A program made the translations under genes and the position numbers. From Chloroflexi bacterium OHK40 (GTDB lineage: Bacteria > Chloroflexota > Chloroflexia > Chloroflexales > Chloroflexaceae), in NCBI GenBank assembly GCA_004367505.1, contig SFCB01000290.1, positions 1 through 64,000 of the forward strand: a stretch of 64,000 nt of DNA, written 5' to 3'. The notes below the pieces were generated by a model that was not told the origin of the DNA, searched no databases, and saw nothing but the letters and a program-made list of their open reading frames with translations. Below are positions 57,294 to 64,000 of this stretch, one piece after another. How positions within the stretch are numbered: the stretch's first letter is position 1; every line of letters starts with the position of its first letter.

Positions 57294-58664
57294 ATGTCGA
57301 TGGAGACAGACCAACCGAAGGCGCAGCTGAGCCGGCGCCAGTTCTTACGCCTGGCCGCCGCCAGCACCGCCAGCCTCGCGCTGGCCGCCTGCGGGGCTGG
57401 GAGCCAGTCGCCGGCCGCTGAGCCGAGTGCCACCCAGGCCCCGGCCCAGGTATCTGGCCAGCCGCAGAAGATCCGGGCGATGATGTGGAACAATAGCCCG
57501 GTGCTCGACGAGAACTTTAAGCTCCGCGCTCAGATGTTTAATGAGGTGCACCAGGGCCAGTACGAGATCGATCTCCAGCTCCTGCCCTATGACCAGTACT
57601 GGTCCCGGCTGGATCTGGCCTATGCCGCCAATGACCCGATCGATACCTATATGTGGGATGTGCAGGCCTACTCCCACTATAAGGCGGGGTTGCTCCGTAA
57701 CCTGCAGGCCGACTTCGCCGCCGTGGAGGCCTTCGCCGATGCCGAGCAGTACCCGTTGGAGCTCTATGACTACTGGCGCTTCGATGGGACCAACCTCTTC
57801 GGGCTGCCCGAGAATATCCAGATGATGGCCCTCTACTACAATAAGGATATTTTCGATGCGGCCGGGATCCCATACCCCGACGCGACATGGAGCTACGATA
57901 AGCTGCTCGAGGTGGCCAGGGAACTGACGATTACTGAGGGCGGCGAGACGACCCAGTGGGGCTTTGATAAGGGTGCCCTCGGCGCCTGGTGGGGCGCCCA
58001 GACCTTCGGCTGGGCCGCCGGGTCGGCCTTCTTCGATAAGGTGATCGAGCCCACGAAATTTACCGTCAGCGATCCGCGCAATGTCGAGGGCCTCCAATGG
58101 TTGCAGGATCTCGTCTATGTGCATAAGGTAGCCCCCGACGCTACCCAGGCCGCCGCGATTGCCCAGGATGTCTCGCTCTTCCAGACGGGGAAGCTGGCGA
58201 TGGTGGCCGATGGCACCTGGTATATGTCCAGCAACGCCAATTCGCCCTTCGCCTGGGATATGGCGCCCCTGCCCACCTGGAAGGGCGCCCGGGCGTTGCC
58301 CTTCTGGTTCGGTGGCTGGGTGGTGGCCAATGGCTCCAAAGCCCCCGAGGCGGCCATCGCCTGGGCCACCTGGTCGGCCACGGAGTACCAGAAGGAGCTC
58401 GTGAAGAACCGCGACTGGATCCCCATCCGCCGGGCCGAGCGCGAGGACCCGGCCTACCTTGAGGGGCTCCCAGGCGGCTTTAAGTCGGTGATGGATACGC
58501 TGCCCGATGCCCGCATCGGCGACCTGTACCACGGGAAATCGGCCCAGATCGTCAATGAGATAATGGGCCCGACCCTCGGCGAGGTCTGGAACAATAATAT
58601 GACACCGCAGGCCGCCGCTACCGATATCGACGAGAAGGCCAACGCGCTCCTCGCGGAGGGCTAA
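57294..58664 (+). CDS. Sugar ABC transporter substrate-binding lipoprotein, family 1
   Basis: A 456-residue extracellular binding protein. The N-terminus has a twin-arginine-like motif (LSRRQFLRLAAAS) and a lipobox ending LALAACGAG (Cys near residue 36), so it is probably Tat-exported and lipid-anchored. The mature sequence follows the SBP_bac_1 pattern (MMALYYNKDIFDAAGIPYPD; GKLAMVADGTWYMSSN). A GGAGGAG SD precedes ATG 57294. It is the third gene of the IclR-linked operon. Confidence 0.93.
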   Translation: MSMETDQPKAQLSRRQFLRLAAASTASLALAACGAGSQSPAAEPSATQAPAQVSGQPQKIRAMMWNNSPVLDENFKLRAQMFNEVHQGQYEIDLQLLPYDQYWSRLDLAYAANDPIDTYMWDVQAYSHYKAGLLRNLQADFAAVEAFADAEQYPLELYDYWRFDGTNLFGLPENIQMMALYYNKDIFDAAGIPYPDATWSYDKLLEVARELTITEGGETTQWGFDKGALGAWWGAQTFGWAAGSAFFDKVIEPTKFTVSDPRNVEGLQWLQDLVYVHKVAPDATQAAAIAQDVSLFQTGKLAMVADGTWYMSSNANSPFAWDMAPLPTWKGARALPFWFGGWVVANGSKAPEAAIAWATWSATEYQKELVKNRDWIPIRRAEREDPAYLEGLPGGFKSVMDTLPDARIGDLYHGKSAQIVNEIMGPTLGEVWNNNMTPQAAATDIDEKANALLAEG

Positions 58665-58852
58665 CGCTCGGAGACGGTGGTCCGGAGGGATGGGTGGGCC
58701 CATGCTCGGCGCCACCCGTCCCCCTGGCCTGATCCCGGAGGCCCGGTACGCCGTGCTTCGCACGGCACGCCGGGTCCTTGCTACGGCCCCGATCTCCCAG
58801 GGGCCTGGCACGTTGCGCCCCGCAGCCCTCGCTGTTGGACAGGAGAGTTTTG

Positions 58853-60847
58853 ATGACTGACGCCTGGACGATCGCCGCCGGTGGTGCGGTTTGCCACGTT
58901 GCGCTCAGCGATGGCGCCCTCACCTGGTGGCTCAGCGGCGAGGCCCCGGGCCTCGACACCGCCCCGGCACCGCTCTCGCCCCTCGCCGTTGATGGCCGGC
59001 CGCTGCGCTGGGCGAGCGCCAGGCAGGTGGCGCGAGAGGAGCCCGGCGGCGTGCCCACCCTGCGGATCGAGGCCCGCAGCGCCGACGGCATGCTAACGCT
59101 GCTGCAACAGCTTGAGCTCTTCCCCGACCGTCCCTTCCTGCGCCTGTCGGCGACGCTGACCAACCACGGTACGGCGCCGCTCACGGTGACCGCCTGCACC
59201 ATCCTTGCCTGTGATGTCGCGCGCGCGCCGCTCTACCTCTTCCATGTCGATCAGTTCAGCTGGGCTTACCGGCGCGACTTCTTTAGCGAACATCAGGCCC
59301 AGGTGTGGCCGAACCGCATCCCGCTGGAGGTGCGCATGGGCTCTTTCCCCTCGCACCATAACGGGCCGTCGAGCTGCGCCTGGTTTGCGCTGCGCCCGCC
59401 CCCCCACGACTACGATGAGGATCAGCCGCCCCACACCGGCCCCGGGCTCGTCTGCGGGATCGAGTTCAATGGCAAGAGCCGCCTGCGCGCCTGGGCCGAG
59501 CCGGAGCGCTGCTATTTCCGAAGCGACGTGGAGCAGCTGGCCCACACGCTCGCGCCCGGCGCTAGCTTCGCCGTGCCGGCCTGTTTCCTCGGCCGCTACC
59601 ACGGCGACTGGGACGAGGCGGGGTATGTGACGCAGCGCTTCGCTGAGGCTTATGTCCACCCACCCCGACCCGACGAGCGCTACCCCTGGGTGCAGTACAA
59701 CTCCTGGAAGTACGGCCAGGAGATCAGCGAGGCCCAGCAACTCGCTGTGATCGACCGCTGCGCCGAACTCGGCGTCGAGCTCGTGGTCGTTGACCTGGGG
59801 TGGGCCCGGGCGATCGGCGACTGGCGACCCGACCCGCAGAAGTTTCCCCGTGGCCTGGCACCCCTCACCGAGCGGGCCCACGCCTACGGCATGCGCTTCG
59901 GCGTGCATATGGCGCTGGCCCAATGTAGCCCTGAGGCGCCAGTGGCCATCGAGCACCCCGAGTGGCTCGCCAGCAGCTATGACGACTACTTCGGTGCCGG
60001 GTTCCTCTGCCTGGGGCATGCCCCCTGCCGCGAGTGGCTCACGAGTGCAATCCTGCGTCTCGTCGATGAAGAGCAGATCGACTATCTCATCCAGGACGGT
60101 GAGGATATGGTGAAGCTGTGCACCCGCAGCGACCATACCCACGCCCCCGGCGACAGCAACTATAGCGGCTCACAGCTCGGTCTCGACGTACTGATCGAGA
60201 CGCTTCGGCGTGAGCGGCCGGGCCTGGTGCTGGAGAACTGCGAAGACGGCGGCTGCATGCTAACCTACAAAATGGCGCGGCTTTACCACACCAGCATCAC
60301 CGTGGACAATATTGCCACCTACGCCACCCGCCAGGGGGTCTACGGTGCCTCCTACCCCTTCTCGCCCCGCTACAGCGTGCGCTACATGGAGGATGACCCT
60401 ACGCCCTATACGCTGCGCAGCTCGATCTTCGGTGGGCCGCTGATCCTGATGCAGCGGATCGGCGACTGGGACGAGCGTCAGATGGCCGATACAAAGGCTG
60501 CCATCGCCGAGTATAAGGCGCTGCGCGGCCTCATCCGCGATGCCAGAATTATCCACCTGCGCCGGCCCCGCGCGAATGTGGATGGTGGTGGCTGGGGCTG
60601 GGATGCCATTCAGGCCGTTGCGCCCGCGCAGGACCGCAGCGTGGTGATGGTCTACCGCGCCCAGGGCGATGCACCCACCCGAACTTTTCGCCCCCGTGGC
60701 CTGCTGCCCGAAGCGACCTACCGCGTGGCGTTCGCCGGAACGACAACCCTGCGCACGGGAGCCGCGCTCGCCAGCGAGGGGATCGCGGTGACACTGCCGG
60801 AGTTCGGGGCCGAGATCATTCAGATCGAGCGGAGCACAGACGCATGA
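58853..60847 (+). CDS. GH36-like (alpha-galactosidase superfamily) hydrolase, divergent
   Basis: A 664-residue protein from ATG 58853 with AGGAG 8 nt upstream. An N-terminal beta-sandwich is followed by a TIM barrel with the clan GH-D pattern (YPWVQYNSWKYGQEISEAQQ; VVVDLGWARAIGDW; GMRFGVHMALAQ). The nucleophile position is IDYLIQDGED, with Gln before Asp instead of the usual Lys, and the acid/base region is TSITVDNIATYA instead of SDxxD. It therefore differs from the nearby canonical GH36 and may cleave another alpha-glycoside. No signal peptide. Its stop overlaps the next gene (ATGA). Confidence 0.85.
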   Translation: MTDAWTIAAGGAVCHVALSDGALTWWLSGEAPGLDTAPAPLSPLAVDGRPLRWASARQVAREEPGGVPTLRIEARSADGMLTLLQQLELFPDRPFLRLSATLTNHGTAPLTVTACTILACDVARAPLYLFHVDQFSWAYRRDFFSEHQAQVWPNRIPLEVRMGSFPSHHNGPSSCAWFALRPPPHDYDEDQPPHTGPGLVCGIEFNGKSRLRAWAEPERCYFRSDVEQLAHTLAPGASFAVPACFLGRYHGDWDEAGYVTQRFAEAYVHPPRPDERYPWVQYNSWKYGQEISEAQQLAVIDRCAELGVELVVVDLGWARAIGDWRPDPQKFPRGLAPLTERAHAYGMRFGVHMALAQCSPEAPVAIEHPEWLASSYDDYFGAGFLCLGHAPCREWLTSAILRLVDEEQIDYLIQDGEDMVKLCTRSDHTHAPGDSNYSGSQLGLDVLIETLRRERPGLVLENCEDGGCMLTYKMARLYHTSITVDNIATYATRQGVYGASYPFSPRYSVRYMEDDPTPYTLRSSIFGGPLILMQRIGDWDERQMADTKAAIAEYKALRGLIRDARIIHLRRPRANVDGGGWGWDAIQAVAPAQDRSVVMVYRAQGDAPTRTFRPRGLLPEATYRVAFAGTTTLRTGAALASEGIAVTLPEFGAEIIQIERSTDA

Positions 60848-61827
60848 GCGATGTGACGATCGACCCGAACTGGGCCTACTACGGCTTCCGCGCCATCGTG
60901 TTGGAGAACCGCCACCTGCGGGCCGTTGTGCTGCCCGAACTGGGCGCCAAGCTCTGGTCGCTGGTGGATAAGGCCGCCGACCGCGAGGTGCTCTGGCATC
61001 ACCCCCGCGTACCGCCGCGCCTGGCCCACTTCGGCGCCACCTACGACGACTGGTTTTGCGGTGGGTGGGATGAGCTCTTTCCGAACGATGCCCCGGCGAC
61101 GGTGGGCGGCGATAGTTACCCCGACCACGGCGAGCTCTGGGCGATGCCCTTCGCCTGGGAGGTCAATGCCGCGGACGGCGCGGTAACCCTGCGGATGTGG
61201 CGCTCGGGCGTCGTGACGAACACAAGCATCGAGAAGCGCATCACGCTGCGGGCCGATGAGCCAATGCTACGATTCGGCTACCGGCTCGGCAACGGGGGGC
61301 CAGCGCCGCTAGATTTCCTCTGGAAGCTCCACCCGGCCCTGCGGATCAGCCCCGCCGCGCGGATTGACCTGCCCGCCGGTCGGGTCGAGGTAGACCCGGG
61401 CTTCCGCGATCGCCTGGCCGTGGAGGCGTTTCGCTGGCCCTACGCCGACACCCCTGGCGGTCGCGTGGATGTGCGGCAGGTGCCACCTCGGGAGGCCGCG
61501 CGCTGCGACTTCTACTACGCCGTCGAGCTGAGCGCCGGCTGGTGCGCGTTGACCGACACCACTACTCGGACCGGCTTCGGGCTGAGCTTCGACCCATCGG
61601 TCTTCCGGTCGGTCTGGGTCTTCGGGGCCTACGGTGGCTGGCGAGGGCTCTACACAACTATCCTCGAACCCTGCACCGGCTACCCCTACCGGCTTGAAGA
61701 TGCCATCGCCCGGGGCACCGCCAGCCGACTCGCGCCGGGCGCCACGCTGGAGACGGAGGTACTGGTGGTGCTCTACCGGGGCGTCGAGCGGGTGGCGCAG
61801 ATCAGTGCAGATGGGGAGGTGTCGTGA
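60844..61827 (+). CDS. Aldose 1-epimerase-like/DUF5107-type carbohydrate-binding protein
   Basis: 327 residues forming a galactose-mutarotase-like beta-sandwich: LRAVVLPELGAKLWSLVDKA, then the conserved FCGGWDELFPNDAP and SYPDHGELWAMPF segments, and later LWKLHPALRISPA. The HGELW and KLHPAL His residues match the catalytic region of mutarotase-like proteins. It overlaps the genes on both sides by 4 bp, so it is tightly co-expressed with the hydrolase and SDR. It may interconvert anomers of the released sugar. Confidence 0.82.
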   Translation: MSDVTIDPNWAYYGFRAIVLENRHLRAVVLPELGAKLWSLVDKAADREVLWHHPRVPPRLAHFGATYDDWFCGGWDELFPNDAPATVGGDSYPDHGELWAMPFAWEVNAADGAVTLRMWRSGVVTNTSIEKRITLRADEPMLRFGYRLGNGGPAPLDFLWKLHPALRISPAARIDLPAGRVEVDPGFRDRLAVEAFRWPYADTPGGRVDVRQVPPREAARCDFYYAVELSAGWCALTDTTTRTGFGLSFDPSVFRSVWVFGAYGGWRGLYTTILEPCTGYPYRLEDAIARGTASRLAPGATLETEVLVVLYRGVERVAQISADGEVS

Positions 61828-62597
61828 GCGGCGTGTGCGTGGGGATGGTGGCGCTGGTTACGGGCGCCGCAAGTGGGATCGGTCGGGCAACGGCGGTGGC
61901 CCTGGCTCGCGAGGGCGCGGCAGTGCTGATTGCCGACCTGCAACGTGAGGCGGGGGCGGCGGCGGCGGCGGCGATCAACGCGGGCGGCGGGCGAGCGGCC
62001 TTTGTTGAGGCCGATATCACCCGCGACGCCGAGGCGATGGTGGCGGCCGCCGTGGCACAGTACGGGCAGCTGGACATCCTGATCAACAACGCCGGGATCT
62101 TCTACGAGGCCGACTTTCTGGCCACACCCTTCGCGCAGTGGCGCCGGGCCGTGGATGTGATCTACTTCGGCACCTATCACGTTGCCCGGGCGGCCACCCA
62201 GGAGATGGTCCGGCGCGGCGCGGGCGGGCGGATCGTCAACATCTCCTCGGTGAACGCCTTCCTCGGCGCACCCCGCTCCTCCCATTACAACAGCGCCAAG
62301 GGCGCGGTGGATCAGCTCACCCGCTGCCTGGCGGTGGAACTGGCGCCCCACGGCATCCTTGTCAATGGCGTGGCTCCCGGCTTTGTCGACACCCCGATGG
62401 CGATCATTGACGGCGTGAGCGAGCACGAGACGCCCGACTTCAAAGCGTTCTACGTGGAGCGGCGGCGCATTCCGCTGGCGAGGCCAGCCCGACCCGAGGA
62501 GATCGCCGAGGCGGTCGTCTTCCTCGCCTCCTCACGCTGCACGTACCTCACCGGCCACACCATCGTGGTCGACGGAGGGCTCACGGCGACGTTCTGA
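61824..62597 (+). CDS. Short-chain dehydrogenase/reductase
   Basis: A 257-residue classical SDR beginning with GTG 61824 overlapping the upstream stop. The cofactor motif is TGAASGIGRA, then NNAGIF, catalytic Ser in NISSVNAF, Y-x-x-x-K in HYNSAKGAVDQL, then NGVAPGFVDTP. It is the last gene of the operon and probably oxidises the sugar released by the hydrolases. Confidence 0.93.
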   Translation: MSGVCVGMVALVTGAASGIGRATAVALAREGAAVLIADLQREAGAAAAAAINAGGGRAAFVEADITRDAEAMVAAAVAQYGQLDILINNAGIFYEADFLATPFAQWRRAVDVIYFGTYHVARAATQEMVRRGAGGRIVNISSVNAFLGAPRSSHYNSAKGAVDQLTRCLAVELAPHGILVNGVAPGFVDTPMAIIDGVSEHETPDFKAFYVERRRIPLARPARPEEIAEAVVFLASSRCTYLTGHTIVVDGGLTATF

Positions 62598-62605
62598 GCG
62601 AGCGA

Positions 62606-62627
62606 GGCGGCCTGCAAATGGGCCGCC
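62606..62627. terminator. Bidirectional hairpin between SDR and iclR genes
   Basis: GGCGGCC pairs with GGCCGCC around TGCAAATG, 9 bp after the SDR stop and 15 bp from the convergent regulator stop. It can end both transcripts. No T-run. Confidence 0.6.
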
Positions 62628-62641
62628 AGTATGCCAGGTGC

Positions 62642-63442
62642 TCAGTGCCCGTGAAAGCCGAGCAGGGTGGAGAGGCGCCGAGCCTGGGCCTGCACCAGCG
62701 CGAGCAACTCGTCGCGGCGGGCGGGGGTAAAACGCACGCTGGGCACCGCAATGCTCATAGCGGCGACCATCTCGCCCGTTGGCCCATACACTGGCGCCGC
62801 CACGCAGGAAAGCCCCGGGGTAGACTCCTCGCTATCGAAGGCGTACCCACGATCACGAATAGCTGCCAGCTCGGCCCGGAGCGCCTGCGGGTCGGTGATC
62901 GTGCGCGGGGTGAGCGCGGCCAGCGGCTGGCCGTCGGGAAAGCGCTCGGCGAGAGTAACGTCGTCCAGCGCGGAGAGCAGCATCTTGCCCACTCCCGTGC
63001 CGTGTGCAGGAAAGCGCTTGCCCACGGCGGAGACCATACGGACCGTGCGGGTACCCTCCTCCTTAACGACGTAGAGCACGTCGGCGCCATCCAGAACGGC
63101 GAGGTGGACCGTCTCATCGCACAGGCGGGCCACCTCCGACACGACGGCCTGGCCTTCAGCTACCAGGTCGGTACTGGCAATGTATGCGCTGCCAATCTCG
63201 AAGAGCGCCGGCCCGAGCCGGTACGTCCGCTCGCGGCGCCCCTCACGCAGGTAGCCCCGCCGGACGAGCGTCATCAGCAGGGCGTGGCCGCTGCTCTTCG
63301 GGAGCCCGAGCACCGCGCAGATCTCGGAGAGCGACATCCCGTCCCGGTGGCGCACCAGCAGTTCGAAGATGTCGAGCACCCGCGCGGCCGACTTCACGCC
63401 GCTCTGCGCGGCTTCAGCGTGGGAGGCCTGGTTCATGAGCAT
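62642..63442 (-). CDS. IclR-family transcriptional regulator
   Basis: A 266-residue regulator. The N-terminal winged helix ([40 protein letters not shown]) is followed by the IclR effector domain from about residue 90 ([60 protein letters not shown]). ATG 63442 or 63436 can serve as start; no strong SD is seen, and the transcript leader is only about 20 nt. It converges on the ABC/GH operon, and a common operator-like word suggests it controls both that operon and itself. Confidence 0.93.
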   Translation of the reverse strand: MLMNQASHAEAAQSGVKSAARVLDIFELLVRHRDGMSLSEICAVLGLPKSSGHALLMTLVRRGYLREGRRERTYRLGPALFEIGSAYIASTDLVAEGQAVVSEVARLCDETVHLAVLDGADVLYVVKEEGTRTVRMVSAVGKRFPAHGTGVGKMLLSALDDVTLAERFPDGQPLAALTPRTITDPQALRAELAAIRDRGYAFDSEESTPGLSCVAAPVYGPTGEMVAAMSIAVPSVRFTPARRDELLALVQAQARRLSTLLGFHGH

Positions 63443-63450
63443 GAAAGGGT

Positions 63451-63464
63451 TTCACAAGGATGAA
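63451..63464. promoter_or_regulatory. Operator-like site at the iclR transcript start
   Basis: TTCACAAGGATGAA lies between the -10 box and the start codon of iclR, overlapping the predicted transcription start. It resembles TTCACATCTGTGAA at 55309-55322. This supports autoregulation. Confidence 0.55.
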
Positions 63465-63467
63465 CCG

Positions 63468-63496
63468 AGTATAGCAGCAGCGCCCGTCGCTGTCAA
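63468..63496 (-). promoter_or_regulatory. Near-consensus sigma-70 promoter of iclR
   Basis: On the minus strand TTGACA (63491-63496), a 17-bp spacer and TATACT (63468-63473). The predicted start is near 63461. Confidence 0.85.
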
Positions 63497-63527
63497 TGCG
63501 CTGGGATGCGACGGAGCCGCGCCCGGC

Positions 63528-63598
63528 GTAGAGACGCGCCACCGGCGCGTCTCTACTGGCGCGTCTCTACTGGCGCGTCTCTACTGGCGCGTCTCTAC
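63528..63598. repeat. GTAGAGACGC inverted repeat plus 14-bp tandem array
   Basis: GTAGAGACGCGCC pairs with GGCGCGTCTCTAC (63528-63556), followed by three perfect tandem copies of TGGCGCGTCTCTAC (63557-63598). The kinase stop codon (63595-63597) lies in the last copy. The same arm word occurs at 105-114. This is a dispersed repeat family, not a CRISPR array: there are no spacers. Confidence 0.95.
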
Positions 63599-64000
63599 GC
63601 CGGCGGTGCCAGCGGAAGGATAACCGTGAAGGTGCTCCCCTGGCCCTCAACGCTTTCAACCGAGATGGTGCCCTCATGGAGGGTCACAATCTCGCGCACG
63701 ACATAGAGGCCGATCCCCATCCCCTGCACCTGGCCCGCCTCCACGTTGCTCGCGCGGAAGAAGCGCTGGAAGAGCTGGGGCTGAGCGGCGGCAGGAATGC
63801 CAATGCCCCGGTCGCGCACGGATATCGCCACACGGTCGTGCTGCTGGCGCACCTCAATTGACACTGGCTCCGTCTCCGGGCTGTACTTGAACGCATTCTG
63901 CAGCAGGTTCTGGAACACCTGCTCCAGCCGTAGCGCATCGCCGAGGATCATGAGCGGGGAGGTCGGACACTGGAGATCGAGGATACGGCCTTCCAGGCTG
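63595..64000 (-). CDS. Sensor histidine kinase, C-terminal ATPase part (5' end outside window)
   Basis: The visible 134 residues are a HATPase_c domain: RLEQVFQNLLQNAFKYSPET (N box), VRDRGIGIPAAAQPQLFQRF (G1/F boxes), GMGIGLYVVREIVTLHEGTI (G2 box) and GSTFTVILPL. The frame continues past the ATG at 63951 to the window edge (SLEGRILDLQCPTSPL), so that ATG is internal. The upstream sensor and dimerisation domains are missing from the window. The last codons and stop lie in the tandem repeat. Confidence 0.93.
   Translation of the reverse strand, partial: SLEGRILDLQCPTSPLMILGDALRLEQVFQNLLQNAFKYSPETEPVSIEVRQQHDRVAISVRDRGIGIPAAAQPQLFQRFFRASNVEAGQVQGMGIGLYVVREIVTLHEGTISVESVEGQGSTFTVILPLAPPA

Noticed and set aside
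63528-63598. Candidate CRISPR array
   Set aside because: The units are contiguous 14-bp tandem copies with no spacers, and no cas genes are present.

Overview
This is a high-GC bacterial chromosome segment. Three things point to a member of the Chloroflexota, probably class Chloroflexia: two-component and MalT-type LuxR regulators, PRC-barrel/BON repeat proteins, and GTAGAGACGC...GCGTCTCTAC repeats at both ends of the window. This assignment is an inference from gene content and repeat style. No rRNA gene is present, and there is one tRNA (Cys). TAG, TGA and TAA are all used as genuine stops.

Region A (1-20.1 kb) is a stress and protein-quality-control island. On the minus strand, in order of transcription, lie a large sensor kinase, its NarL-type regulator, a degenerate receiver, a double thioredoxin, an Hsp20 and an RpoD-like sigma factor whose region 4.2 has been replaced by repeat DNA. 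On the plus strand lie two PRC-barrel/BON array proteins, an alternative sigma factor, an anti-sigma-like/baeRF release-factor-like fusion, a relic of clpB, cbpA-type dnaJ, htrA, cbpM, an HdeD-like membrane protein, a second hsp20, lon, a rhomboid protease and a ClpP-class SDH_sah protease. Two genes here carry in-frame TAG codons inside otherwise intact reading frames.

Region B (20.3-26.4 kb) holds a membrane protein, a MalT-type regulator with a perfect -10 box next to its start codon, a short-chain dehydrogenase and a frameshifted ISAs1-type insertion sequence.

Region C (26.3-44.8 kb) is a self-contained sugar regulon built around a SorC-family regulator. The minus-strand operon encodes a split transketolase, an FGGY kinase, two DUF4038 (apiosidase-like) glycoside hydrolases and an esterase. 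The plus-strand operon encodes a complete Dpp/Opp-type ABC transporter, a third DUF5060-type hydrolase and a FucI/AraA-type isomerase. Both operons start from near-consensus promoters with 17-bp spacers. Each is followed at the start of its transcript by the same AT-rich operator. The enzyme set matches the transketolase route of D-apiose catabolism, though with a different type of isomerase.

Region D (44.8-52.3 kb) contains tRNA-Cys, a subtilisin-like protease with a small inhibitor-like protein, a Gfo/Idh/MocA oxidoreductase, a ThuA-like protein, a GPH-type sugar transporter and a mandelate racemase/enolase-family dehydratase.

Region E (52.9-63.5 kb) is a second sugar system: a GH36 alpha-galactosidase bracketed by 41-bp direct repeats, then a six-gene operon with an MalFG-type ABC transporter, a GH36-like hydrolase, a mutarotase-like protein and an SDR. 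An IclR regulator faces this operon. The operon promoter and the iclR promoter share a TTCACAnnnnTGAA site. The window closes in the C-terminal half of another histidine kinase whose stop codon lies inside a tandem repeat.
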